Assembly: GCF_947331435.1 (NCBI RefSeq)
Contig: NZ_CAMZOF010000002.1
Coordinates: 372,001-436,000 of the forward strand
Source: Pelagibius sp. Alg239-R121
GTDB lineage: Bacteria; Pseudomonadota; Alphaproteobacteria; Kiloniellales; Kiloniellaceae
Direction: 5' to 3'
Length of the DNA stretch: 64,000 nucleotides
Below, one piece after another: positions 8,541 to 17,201 of this stretch. How positions within the stretch are numbered: position 1 is the first letter of the stretch; each line of letters opens with the position of its first letter. The translations under genes were made by a program, and so were the position numbers. Below the pieces are notes generated by a model that was given only the letters and a program-made list of their open reading frames with translations, searched no databases and was not told where the DNA came from.

Positions 8541-9935
8541 ATGGCGAAGCATACCAAGCGATACGACGTGCTGATCATCGGCGGCGGCAATGCCGGCCTC
8601 TGCGCGGCCATATCTGCGCGCCGCACCGGCGCCTCTGTACTGGTTCTGGAAGCCGCGCCGAAATTCTACCGCGGCGGCAATACACGGCACACACGCAACA
8701 TGCGCTGCGCCCATGACGCAGCAACCGACACTCTGACCGGGCCCTACAGCGAGGACGAGTTCTTCGAAGACCTGCTGCGCGTTACCGAAGGCAATACCGA
8801 CAGCGATCTGGCCCGGCACATGATCGCTCAGTCAAAATCGGTCCTGCCCTGGATCGGGGAACAGGGCGTGAGGTTCCAGCCATCGCTCGGCGGCACGCTT
8901 AGTCTCGGACGCACGAATTCGTTCTTTCTCGGAGGCGGCCGGGCCATGTTGAACGCCCTGTACCTTACGGCGGAAGAGCTGGGCGTGGAGGTGGAGTACG
9001 ATGCCGAGGTCATCGCCCTGGAGATCAACGGCAACATCTTCACTGCAGCAACCTTCGAGAAAGCCGGGCAGATTTATAACGTGTGCGCCGGGTCGCTGGT
9101 CACGGCAGCCGGTGGCTTCGAGGCCAACATCGACTGGCTGAAGGAAGGCTGGGGCGAGATCGCGGAGAACTTCCTGATTCGCGGAACTCCCTACAACAAG
9201 GGCACGATCCTGAAAATGCTGATAGATCACGGGGTGGAAACGGTCGGCGACCCGACGCAGTGCCACGCGGTCGCAATAGATGCCCGTGCGCCAAAGTTCG
9301 ACGGCGGCATCATCACACGGCTCGATTGCGTGGTTTTCGGTATCGTCGTCAACCGGCACTGCCAGCGCTTTTATGATGAAGGCGAGGAGATCTGGCCTAA
9401 GCGTTACGCCATCTGGGGGCGCCTCGTCGCCCAGCAACCAGACCAGATTGCCTACATCGTCTTCGATGCGCCTTCCCTGGAGCGCTTCATGCCGTCGCTT
9501 TATCCGCCGATTTCGGCATCGACCATTGGTGCACTCGCAACGGAGCTTGGGCTCGAACCAGCCGCGCTCGAAGCGACCGTCACGGAGTTCAATGCGTTGG
9601 TTCAGCCGGGAACTTTCGATTCCTCGCTCCTGGACGATTGCCGCACTGAAGGCTTGAGCCCACCAAAGTCCCATTGGGCACAGCGGATCGAAACGGCACC
9701 TTTTTACGCCTACCCCGTGCGCCCTGGCATCACCTTTACCTATCTCGGCACAAAGGTGGACCGGGAGGCGCGCATGATCATGCGGGACGGCAAGCCTGCG
9801 GAAAACATGTTTGCCGCAGGTGAAATTATGGCCGGCAACATTCTGGGCAGCGGGTATGCAGCCGGCATCGGGATGACCATCGGCAGCGTCTTCGGGCGGA
9901 TCGCCGGCACGCAGGCAGCAGAGGCTTGCGCATGA
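8541..9935 (+). CDS. tcuA: FAD-dependent tricarballylate dehydrogenase TcuA
   Basis: 464 residues of the fumarate reductase/succinate dehydrogenase flavoprotein superfamily. The FAD-binding GGGNAGL is at residues 14-20, and RGGNTRHTRNMR and a C-terminal GEIMAGNILGSGYA segment are typical of TcuA. The enzyme oxidises tricarballylate to cis-aconitate in Salmonella. ATG 8541 puts the dinucleotide fold at the N-terminus with GGGG upstream. Its stop overlaps the tcuB start (ATGA). A citrate- or aconitate-related substrate other than tricarballylate is possible. Confidence 0.9.
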   Translation: MAKHTKRYDVLIIGGGNAGLCAAISARRTGASVLVLEAAPKFYRGGNTRHTRNMRCAHDAATDTLTGPYSEDEFFEDLLRVTEGNTDSDLARHMIAQSKSVLPWIGEQGVRFQPSLGGTLSLGRTNSFFLGGGRAMLNALYLTAEELGVEVEYDAEVIALEINGNIFTAATFEKAGQIYNVCAGSLVTAAGGFEANIDWLKEGWGEIAENFLIRGTPYNKGTILKMLIDHGVETVGDPTQCHAVAIDARAPKFDGGIITRLDCVVFGIVVNRHCQRFYDEGEEIWPKRYAIWGRLVAQQPDQIAYIVFDAPSLERFMPSLYPPISASTIGALATELGLEPAALEATVTEFNALVQPGTFDSSLLDDCRTEGLSPPKSHWAQRIETAPFYAYPVRPGITFTYLGTKVDREARMIMRDGKPAENMFAAGEIMAGNILGSGYAAGIGMTIGSVFGRIAGTQAAEACA

Positions 9936-11071
9936 GTGAACCGCAAACACTCGCCCGGATTGCACACGCAAGCGCCAGTCTGGAGGAAGCCGAACGCCTG
10001 ATGACCGTCTGCAATTCCTGCCGCTACTGCGAAGGCCTTTGCGCCGTGTTTCCGGCGATGGAGATGCGCCGCAGCTTTTCTGACGGGGATCTCAATTACC
10101 TGGGCAATCTCTGCCATTCCTGTGGTGCCTGCTACGTCGACTGTCAGTTTTCTCCACCGCATGAATTTTCGGTCAATGTGCCAATGACCCTGGCTGTGGT
10201 ACGCGCGGAGTCCTATCAGGCCTACGCCTGGCCGCGGGCCTTTGCACCGTTGTTTGAACGCAACGGATTGGCGGTCAGCCTGCTTGTCGCCTTGAGCGTC
10301 ACGATCTTCCTGGCCGGATTTGTCGGCTGGCACGACCCAAGCGTGCTTTGGAACAGTCATAGTGGGCCAGGCGCGTTCTACCGGCTGATGCCGCACAACG
10401 TGATGGTGGCGGTATTCGGCGCCGCATTTCTCTATGCGATCGTCGCTTCGCTCATGGCGGTGCGAAACTTCTGGACCGACATTGACGAGCCCGCGTCGAC
10501 ACTCGTCCGCGGGCAGAGCCTGTGGCAGGCGATCAAGGATGCCTCAAGTTTAAGATATCTCGATGGCGGCGGGGTCGGTTGCTACGGCAAAGACGAGAAA
10601 CCGACCGACAATCGCAGGCTCTATCACCACTTTACCTTCTATGGCTTCCTGCTCTGCTTCGCCTCGACGTCCCTTGCCACGCTCTATCATTACCTGCTCG
10701 GGCTCGAAGCCCCTTATCCCTGGTACGATCTGCCGGTGGTCCTGGGCACGCTCGGCGGCGTCGGGCTCGTCATCGGTCCTATCGGCCTGTTCGTCTCGAA
10801 ACAGACGAGAGATCCAGCCCTTCAGGACGAAGCGCGCAAGGGTATGGATATCGCCTTCCTTGCTATGCTGTTCCTCACTGGTTTGACCGGCCTGCTGCTC
10901 CTCATCCTGCGCGCCACGCCGGCCATGGGTTTGCTTCTGGCCGTGCACCTCGGTGTGGTGTTCGGCCTCTTTATCACGCTGCCCTACAGCAAGTTCATGC
11001 ACGGGATCTACCGCTTCCTCGCCCTGGTGCGCTACGCCAAGGAACGTCGCAGCCATGACGACTTAGGTTAG
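9932..11071 (+). CDS. tcuB: Tricarballylate utilisation iron-sulfur membrane protein TcuB
   Basis: 379 residues. Two CxxCxxCxxxC clusters (C27, C30, C33, C37 and C61, C64, C67, C71) should bind two [4Fe-4S] centres. A membrane part with about six hydrophobic segments follows (from about residue 110). TcuB re-oxidises the flavin of TcuA and passes electrons to the quinone pool. The start overlaps the tcuA stop by ATGA, so the two are translationally coupled. The 3' end overlaps the convergent phosphodiesterase by 4 bp. The usual third gene, the transporter tcuC, is absent. Confidence 0.9.
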   Translation: MSEPQTLARIAHASASLEEAERLMTVCNSCRYCEGLCAVFPAMEMRRSFSDGDLNYLGNLCHSCGACYVDCQFSPPHEFSVNVPMTLAVVRAESYQAYAWPRAFAPLFERNGLAVSLLVALSVTIFLAGFVGWHDPSVLWNSHSGPGAFYRLMPHNVMVAVFGAAFLYAIVASLMAVRNFWTDIDEPASTLVRGQSLWQAIKDASSLRYLDGGGVGCYGKDEKPTDNRRLYHHFTFYGFLLCFASTSLATLYHYLLGLEAPYPWYDLPVVLGTLGGVGLVIGPIGLFVSKQTRDPALQDEARKGMDIAFLAMLFLTGLTGLLLLILRATPAMGLLLAVHLGVVFGLFITLPYSKFMHGIYRFLALVRYAKERRSHDDLG

Positions 11072-11886
11072 TCGATCAGCGAACCATCGGCATTAAAGAA
11101 GGGATGCGGTCCGTCGAAGCTGCCGATGTAGGTCAAATCGGCAACCAGCCGCTTGTCTTCGGTCAGATGCACGATGCGGCAGGCCGGTGGTTCCTGAATA
11201 AAGGCCGGCGGACCATCCGGACTGAGATCCAGAGCAACGGCGTGGGACGGGCTGGGACCGATGCAGGCCAGCGTACCGTGCCAGAGAGTTTGTGCCGGAC
11301 GATGCACATGGCCGCAGAGGATCATCTGCACCTGAGTGTGTCTTTCAATCAAGGCGCCCATGGCTTTCGCGTTTCGGCAGTTTTGCCGATCCATATGCGC
11401 CACGCCGGTCAGGAACGGTGGGTGGTGCATGAAGAGTAAGGTCGGTTTTCGCGTCTCCTCGTCTAGGGTCTCGCCCAGCCAGGTAAGCCGCGCATCGCAC
11501 ATCTCGCCGTACGGCTGGCCTGGCAGGGTGCTGTCCAGACCGATTAGGCGGACAGGATAGTCTTCGACCGCATAGTGGAGAAAGCCGTCGGCGGGCAAAT
11601 AGCTATGATCGGAAAAGGCCGTGCGCATTGCGTCTCGCGCATCGTGATTTCCCGGCACGACGAAGTACGGCATGGCCAGACGGTCCAGCAGGGAACGCGC
11701 GATCGTGTATTCATCGGCAGTCCCGAAGTCGGTCATGTCCCCGCTCATCACGACAACATCGGGGGCTGGCGCGAGGGCGTTCAAGTGATCGACGCAAGCC
11801 TTCAGGCACGCCATCGTGTCAACTTTCCGGTAAGCCAGACGACCGTCTGACTTGATATGGGTATCTGTGATCTGGGCAATGATCAC
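11068..11886 (-). CDS. Class III phosphodiesterase (CpdA/GpdQ-like metallophosphoesterase)
   Basis: 272 residues with all binuclear metal motifs: ITDTHI near the N-terminus, then GDMTDFG, GNHDAR, MHHPP and GHVH. Family members hydrolyse 3',5'-cAMP or glycerophosphodiesters. The GTG at 11886 is chosen because it lies 13 bp after the ATPase stop and follows a GAGG, and this start places ITDTH at residue 6; the frame is open to 11922. As the last gene of an ABC importer operon it probably cleaves the imported compound or a product of it. No signal peptide, so cytosolic. Confidence 0.85.
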   Translation of the reverse strand: MIIAQITDTHIKSDGRLAYRKVDTMACLKACVDHLNALAPAPDVVVMSGDMTDFGTADEYTIARSLLDRLAMPYFVVPGNHDARDAMRTAFSDHSYLPADGFLHYAVEDYPVRLIGLDSTLPGQPYGEMCDARLTWLGETLDEETRKPTLLFMHHPPFLTGVAHMDRQNCRNAKAMGALIERHTQVQMILCGHVHRPAQTLWHGTLACIGPSPSHAVALDLSPDGPPAFIQEPPACRIVHLTEDKRLVADLTYIGSFDGPHPFFNADGSLID

Positions 11887-11899
11887 TGCGAATCTGTCC

Positions 11900-12958
11900 T
11901 CATGTCTCTCCGTCGATTTCAAAGATTCGGTCGGGGTTGATCTTCAGACCCACATTGCTGCCGATGACGAAATCGGCTTGCGCGGTGGTCTCTACGACTA
12001 TGGGCCCCTGGCCTATGGCCTCCAGGATGATCTTTGTCCGGTCGCCCAGGAAATAGACGTTGGCAATCCGGCCAGCTATCTGTGCCTCCGTCGGCGCGAC
12101 GATCTCCGCATCCTGCGGCCGGAACATGACGGTCAACTCGGCCGCTTCGCTCCTCTGCCAAGGAATACTGCCACCCTGAAAGGACAGAGCTCCGTTTGAA
12201 AGATGGCCGGTCAAGCGGTTGGAGGTACCGATGAAATCTGCGACGAAAGCATTGGCGGGGCGGTAATAGATATCCTTGGGACTGCCGATCTGCGCCACCA
12301 CGCCCTTGCGCATGACCACGATGCGGTCGCCGATCGCCATCGCTTCACCTTGATCATGAGTCACATAGACCGCGGTAATTCCAAGGCTGCGCAGCAGGTC
12401 GTTGATTTCGATCCGCAGGCGTTCGCGCAGGGAGGCGTCGAGCGCGGTCAAGGGCTCGTCAAGCAGCAGAACGCGCGGCCTGACGGCGATGGCCCGGGCA
12501 AGCGCGACCCGTTGGCGTTGCCCGCCAGACAGCTGATCGATACGTCGGTCGGCAAGCTCTTCGATATGCATCATGGCGAGCATCTCACCCACACGAACCG
12601 CCCGTTCGGGCTTCGGCACATTGCGAACCATCAGACCATAGGCGACGTTTTCCCGCACGGTCATGTTGGGAAAAAGGGCATAGGATTGGAACACCATACC
12701 GACATTGCGCGATTCGATCGGAAGCGGTGTCACGTCATCCGAACCAAAGAGCACCCGTCCGCCGGGATCGGGCGCCTCCAGGCCTGCAATAATGCGTAGA
12801 GTCGTGGTCTTCCCGCACCCTGATGGCCCCAACAGAACCACAGTCTCGCCGCCGGCGATTTCCAGATCGATGGGCTCCAGCGCCCGCGTACCGTCGTCGA
12901 AAGTTTTGGCGCAGGCTTCCAGACGAATGGAGGTCGAAACTTCTTGGTCTGAGGTCAT
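11900..12958 (-). CDS. ABC importer ATPase, Fe3+/polyamine/AEP-type
   Basis: 352 residues. Walker A GPSGCGKTT at 44-52, signature LSGGQRQRVALARA and Walker B VLLLDEPLTALD, followed by a C-terminal TOBE-like domain (MFRPQDAEIVAPTE) typical of the PotA/FbpC class. Its ATG overlaps the stop of the upstream permease by ATGA. It should energise the two permeases at 12955-14586. The substrate cannot be inferred from the ATPase; the operon partner phosphodiesterase hints at an organophosphate. Confidence 0.92.
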   Translation of the reverse strand: MTSDQEVSTSIRLEACAKTFDDGTRALEPIDLEIAGGETVVLLGPSGCGKTTTLRIIAGLEAPDPGGRVLFGSDDVTPLPIESRNVGMVFQSYALFPNMTVRENVAYGLMVRNVPKPERAVRVGEMLAMMHIEELADRRIDQLSGGQRQRVALARAIAVRPRVLLLDEPLTALDASLRERLRIEINDLLRSLGITAVYVTHDQGEAMAIGDRIVVMRKGVVAQIGSPKDIYYRPANAFVADFIGTSNRLTGHLSNGALSFQGGSIPWQRSEAAELTVMFRPQDAEIVAPTEAQIAGRIANVYFLGDRTKIILEAIGQGPIVVETTAQADFVIGSNVGLKINPDRIFEIDGET

Positions 12959-13761
12959 TCGGGATCGCTTATGGTTGTCTTAGCTGCGCGGGGTCTGCCG
13001 TAAAGCTGAAGCGCGATCAGCAGAGGCAGGATCATAATCAGAAATACAAGGGTGTAGGCGCTGCCGATCTCGAGGCGCATGGAAGCGTAACTGTCCGCAA
13101 GACCAACCGGCAGTGTCTTGGTCAGCGGCGTATGCAGCATCCAGGTCAGATTGAATTCGCCCACTGACAGGGTCACCACCATCAAAGAACCGGCAAGGAT
13201 ACCTGCGCGGCAATTGGGAATGATGATAGTCCGGAATCGCTTCCAGAATCCCGCGCCCAAGCTGGCCGCGCCTTCTTCCAGTGTGCGAAAATCGAAACTC
13301 GAAAGCACGGCAAGCACAGAACGGATCATAAACGGCAGGGTATAGAGCACATGACCGACCAGAATGAAGAGCCAGCTCAAGCGAAACTCCCGGATGCCGC
13401 CGTAGGTGACGATCAGTGCCAATGCAATCGCCAGCCCAGGAATCGCGATCGGCAAGACGAGTGTTTCTTCGATCATGCGCGCCACCCGGCCCGACTTGCG
13501 GGCCAGCACATAGGCCGCCGGCACACCAATCAGCAGATTGCAGATCAGACAGGCAACGGCGATCAAGAGCGAAAGAAAGATAGTGTCGGCATAGAGCGAC
13601 CAGACTTCGATCACCCAACTCAGTGTCAGCCCGCTCTTTATGCCCTGAAAGAAATTGACCGTGACCCCCGCCAGCATGGAGAGGAATATCGGCACGATCA
13701 GGAACGCGCAGACCAACAGCGTGAAGGCGAGATTGACATAAAAGATTCTGCTGCGTTTCAT
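12955..13761 (-). CDS. ABC importer permease 2
   Basis: 268 residues with about six membrane segments. The EAA loop reads EEGAASLGAGFWKRF, the site that docks on the ATPase. It is the shorter of two inner-membrane permeases and starts 3 bp after the stop of permease 1, so the pair should form a heterodimeric channel. The family is the binding-protein-dependent BPD_transp_1 group. Confidence 0.9.
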   Translation of the reverse strand: MKRSRIFYVNLAFTLLVCAFLIVPIFLSMLAGVTVNFFQGIKSGLTLSWVIEVWSLYADTIFLSLLIAVACLICNLLIGVPAAYVLARKSGRVARMIEETLVLPIAIPGLAIALALIVTYGGIREFRLSWLFILVGHVLYTLPFMIRSVLAVLSSFDFRTLEEGAASLGAGFWKRFRTIIIPNCRAGILAGSLMVVTLSVGEFNLTWMLHTPLTKTLPVGLADSYASMRLEIGSAYTLVFLIMILPLLIALQLYGRPRAAKTTISDPE

Positions 13762-13764
13762 AAA

Positions 13765-14586
13765 CTAGGCCGCCGCCGCGACGGTCGATCCCGCGATCGA
13801 GCGCGAGATGTAGAGCGCCAACCAGGTGATGGTTCCCAGCACAATGCTCAAGGCAGCCGCAGTCGCGAAATTGGCGTTCAGCGTGAACTCCGTATAGATC
13901 GTCATGGGCAGCACATCGATGTTGGTTGCTAGCGTGAAGGCGGTGCCAAAGGCGCCCATCGCCGTTGCGAAGGCAATGGCGCCAGACGCGATCAGCGCGG
14001 GTTTGAGAGCCGGCAGGATGACGTCGCGGATCACTTGCCAACGCGACGCACCAAGCGAACGGGCTGCCTCTTCCAGCGCCGGATCCAGTTTTTCCGCCGC
14101 CGCCATGATGGTCAGAATGACTCGTGGGATCGAAAAATACAGATAGCCCGTGAAGAGCCCGGCCATCGAATAGGCGAAGACCAGGCGCGAGCCGGTCAGC
14201 GCCTGGGAGATTTCGTTGGCAAGCCCCTGCCTGCCTGCGAGCATGATCACCAGGAAACCGATGACAACGCCGGGAAAGGCCAAGGGGAAAGTCAGCATAG
14301 ATATGAGGACTTCGCGTCCCGGAAAGCGGTTTCTCTCCAGAAATACGCCGGTGACGGCGGATATGATTACAGCCGCGATGGTAACCGCGGCGGACAGCAG
14401 CACGGTGCTTACCAGACTCTCGAAGTGTCTCGGCGTGTGAAAGATGCTCAGATACTCGGAGAAGCCGTTTTCGCCACTACCCCCGATCAAAATCAATCGT
14501 GCCATCGGCAGCAGAAAGAATGCCAGGAAGACGATTGCGACCGGCAGCATCAGCAGAATCAGCCGTGGGTATTCCGAATGTTTCAT
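13765..14586 (-). CDS. ABC importer permease 1
   Basis: 273 residues with six predicted membrane helices. The EAA loop is EEAARSLGASRWQVI. It follows the binding-protein gene after 68 bp and precedes permease 2 by 3 bp. It belongs to the PotB/PhnU-like permease class. A longer frame-shifted open frame spanning 12980-14041 on the same strand is only a shadow. Confidence 0.9.
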   Translation of the reverse strand: MKHSEYPRLILLMLPVAIVFLAFFLLPMARLILIGGSGENGFSEYLSIFHTPRHFESLVSTVLLSAAVTIAAVIISAVTGVFLERNRFPGREVLISMLTFPLAFPGVVIGFLVIMLAGRQGLANEISQALTGSRLVFAYSMAGLFTGYLYFSIPRVILTIMAAAEKLDPALEEAARSLGASRWQVIRDVILPALKPALIASGAIAFATAMGAFGTAFTLATNIDVLPMTIYTEFTLNANFATAAALSIVLGTITWLALYISRSIAGSTVAAAA

Positions 14587-14654
14587 TTTTCAAAGGGTCT
14601 GTTGCGTTCGCGGGTGGCGGCCGATCACCGCCACCCTGCAAAGCGATTGGGTTG

Positions 14655-15680
14655 TCAGCGCACTTCGTCCAGATAACGCTTCTTGAAACCGTCTTGTACG
14701 TCGGCCATCTTTTTGTAGTCGACCGGCTTGGAACGCGCATAGTCGGCAGCAGGCAGGAACTTGGCTTCGGCCTCCGGCGACATCGCACTGGCGCGCACCG
14801 GCCGCAGGAAGGCATTCGCCCAGACAGCCTGACCCTTGTCGGACATGATGTGGTCCAGGATCTTCTTGCCCTTCTCCGGATTAGGGCCGTTCTTCACCAA
14901 GCTCATGACGTAAGGTACGACCACGGTGCCTTCCGCCGGGATGACGAATTCGACGTTGGCCTTGTCCTTATATTTACCGCGATAGGCATTGAAGTCGTAG
15001 TCGAAGAGAATAGGAATTTCACCAGACAATACCCGTGCATAAGACGTCTGCTTGGGCACGATCGGGTTGTTCTTCTGAAGCCGTTTGAAGAAGTCGATTC
15101 CGGGATCGAAGTTATCGAGCGTTCCGCCCATGGCCCGGTTGATCGCCACCGCACCGGCGTAACCGACAAAGGCGCTGGAGGGGTCCAGGTAACCGACCAT
15201 GCCGTCGTACTCAGGCTTCAGCAGGTCTGCCCACGAGGTTGGCACCGGGGCACCGCCAAGCGCATCTTTGTTCACGAAAAGACCCAGGGTACCGGAGTGA
15301 ATGGTGAACCAGTGACCGTCCGGATCTTTCAAGCCATCGGGAATCTCATCGAAATTGGCCGGCTTGTAGGCCGCTGCGACCCCTTTATCCTTGCTTGCAA
15401 TCCCGAAGGACACGCCGTAGTAGGCGACGTCCGCCACCGGGCTGTCTTTTTCAGCCAGCAGCTGCGACAGAGTTTGTCCTGAGTTTTTATTGTCGTGAGG
15501 AATATCGTAGCCGAGGGTTTCCTTGATCGATACCAGCTGCGATGCCCAGTCCGCCCACTGCGGCGGACAGTTGTAGCAGATGGCATCGGCGGCAAAGGCG
15601 GTGGAGATTTGTGCGGTAAAGGCGAACGCCGCTGTCGCACCTGCGATCATCAATCTGCGTGATCCAGTTTCCAGTTTCAT
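14655..15680 (-). CDS. ABC importer periplasmic substrate-binding protein
   Basis: 341 residues. An N-terminal signal peptide (RRLMIAGATAAFAFTA, cut near AFA-ADA) is followed by a mature class of iron/polyamine/2-aminoethylphosphonate-type binding proteins (SBP_bac_6/8). The segment ADAICYNCPPQWADW contains two nearby Cys that could form a disulfide. ATG 15680 is preceded by GGGAGAG; the frame is open to 15770. It is the first transport gene, after lacI. The ligand is unknown; the operon suggests a phosphodiester or related organophosphate. Confidence 0.88.
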   Translation of the reverse strand: MKLETGSRRLMIAGATAAFAFTAQISTAFAADAICYNCPPQWADWASQLVSIKETLGYDIPHDNKNSGQTLSQLLAEKDSPVADVAYYGVSFGIASKDKGVAAAYKPANFDEIPDGLKDPDGHWFTIHSGTLGLFVNKDALGGAPVPTSWADLLKPEYDGMVGYLDPSSAFVGYAGAVAINRAMGGTLDNFDPGIDFFKRLQKNNPIVPKQTSYARVLSGEIPILFDYDFNAYRGKYKDKANVEFVIPAEGTVVVPYVMSLVKNGPNPEKGKKILDHIMSDKGQAVWANAFLRPVRASAMSPEAEAKFLPAADYARSKPVDYKKMADVQDGFKKRYLDEVR

Positions 15681-15777
15681 CTTAACTCTCCCGTGTTTCG
15701 TTGGTTTTCGTAAGAAAGAACAGTTTGACGAGGTTCTTCTACAGAGGACCGTTTTCGTCCTCCAAACCACTTAGCAA

Positions 15778-16788
15778 TCAGACTCTCGCCGGCCCAATCG
15801 AACTACCTGGTCGATAGCCAGCCGGCAGGACTTGTAATTTAGGTGCCGTACTACCCGCCATTCGACCGAGCAGGTGTTGTACAGCCGCCTGTCCCATGGC
15901 GTGCGAAGGTTGGACGACAGTCGCAAGTCTCGGATGCGACAGCTGTCCAAAGGAAATGCCGTCAAAGCCGGCAATCGAAATCTGCTCCGGCACACCGACG
16001 CCGAGGCTGCGCAATACGTCGATCACCGAAAGTGCGAGCATATCTGTTGAACAGAACAGCGCCGTCGGCGCGTCAGTCCGGTTTAAGAGGTTGCGAACAG
16101 CACGGGCAACGCGGCCTTCGACGAAGTCCACTTCGACCAGCGCAGGCGCTTCCAAGCCGGCATCGGCGATACCATCGCAGAGGCCCTGAAAACGCAGGCG
16201 AGAACGGTCGGAGGCTTCAAAACGTCCCGCGATCATGCCGACGCGCGTATGGCCAAATTGAATGAATTCTTCGGCCACCAATCGGCCCGCAGCACGATTG
16301 TCCACGTTCACCGCACTGCGGGAGGTTTTGACCGGCTGATTGAACAACAGCACGTAGGGAATGCCGTGCGCGTCGAGGACGTCCAACTGAGCAGAATTGT
16401 CGGCATCGGCAACAGTCAGGATCAAACCGTCCACACGGTTTGCGAGCAGCGTGTCGATGGCGTGCTTTTCTTCCTGTTCACGGTAGTTGCTGCAGGTGAT
16501 GGCAATGGAGTAACCAGCCGCCAACGCGGCAGTCTGTACCCCTTCAAGCACTTCACCGAAAATCGGATTGGAGAGTGAGGGAAGCAGAACCCCGAAGGTA
16601 CGGGTCCGCGAGGTTTTCAGGTTACGGCCGATGGCATTGGGGCGGAAGCCAAGCTCCGCGATCGCCGCCTGCACTTTCTCCGCAGTCGGAGCACTGATCA
16701 GGCCACGGCTATTGATGACGCGCGACACAGTCGCCGACGAAACGCCAGCGCGTTGAGCCACGTCTTTTAGGGTAACCGAAGCACTCAT
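15778..16788 (-). CDS. LacI-family transcriptional regulator
   Basis: 336 residues. The LacI helix-turn-helix is at residues 5-28 (VTLKDVAQRAGVSSATVSRV) with a hinge region near 50-60. A periplasmic-binding-protein-like sensor domain follows, containing CSTDMLALSVIDVLRSLG and ISIAGFDG. GGGAG lies just before ATG 16788. It is first in the operon, 97 bp before the binding-protein gene. Two operator-like sites at 16845-16860 and 16918-16933 lie upstream of its own start and imply autoregulation. Confidence 0.92.
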   Translation of the reverse strand: MSASVTLKDVAQRAGVSSATVSRVINSRGLISAPTAEKVQAAIAELGFRPNAIGRNLKTSRTRTFGVLLPSLSNPIFGEVLEGVQTAALAAGYSIAITCSNYREQEEKHAIDTLLANRVDGLILTVADADNSAQLDVLDAHGIPYVLLFNQPVKTSRSAVNVDNRAAGRLVAEEFIQFGHTRVGMIAGRFEASDRSRLRFQGLCDGIADAGLEAPALVEVDFVEGRVARAVRNLLNRTDAPTALFCSTDMLALSVIDVLRSLGVGVPEQISIAGFDGISFGQLSHPRLATVVQPSHAMGQAAVQHLLGRMAGSTAPKLQVLPAGYRPGSSIGPARV

Positions 16789-16844
16789 GGATCTCCCTAG
16801 TTCCTGCTTCCTTTGGATTGAAGTGAACTCCCAATCTTTGAATC

Positions 16845-16860
16845 ATGCAAACGATTTCTT
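16845..16860. promoter_or_regulatory. LacI-family operator O1 (half conserved)
   Basis: ATGCAAACGATTTCTT carries a strong left half and a weak right half. Fourteen bases (16843-16856) are an exact inverted copy of 16922-16935. Its centre is about 65 bp upstream of the lacI start and 73 bp from O2. Confidence 0.6.
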
Positions 16861-16917
16861 AATGATATCTAAAAATATAATAATTTTGTCATATTTAACA
16901 ATTAGATAGAAATTTAT

Positions 16918-16933
16918 ATGCAATCGTTTGCAT
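16918..16933. promoter_or_regulatory. LacI-family operator O2 (palindromic)
   Basis: ATGCAATCGTTTGCAT has 6-bp arms ATGCAA/TTGCAT around a central CG-containing tetramer, the usual LacI-family design. The 73-bp distance to O1, close to seven helical turns, would allow looping across the AT-rich promoter. Confidence 0.65.
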
Positions 16934-17201
16934 GAATTTACCTAAAGCGAAGAATCCTTATGAGCAGATCACAGGGCGTTCAAACCCTATTTCCTGAGAT
17001 GTGTGTTGGAGGCCGCCGTTTTCGACAAGTGGGATGCTGATGGGCGATAGGTTACGGAGCGCAATCGCTCCTGATAGGAGGGATCAAGAGTGCGGTCAGC
17101 CATCAACTAAAGCTGTTTGCGCTAAGTGGATTCAGTAAACGGTTTACGCTTATAGCCGGTACTGTAAAGTGCGATGGCGGACCGGCAAGTAGTTGCCGAA
17201 C

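Larger units (their letters stand above)
16789..17201. other. Regulatory intergenic region upstream of lacI
   Basis: 413 bases between the lacI start and the end of the DUF1523 gene. It contains two LacI-like operators with an AT-rich stretch between them (16860-16917). From 16940 to 17201 nothing is supported: a 26-codon frame at 16960 has no homologous look. Confidence 0.6.

Noticed and set aside
12980-14041. 353-codon minus-strand open frame
   Set aside because: Frame-shifted shadow spanning two clear permease genes; residue content is not protein-like.
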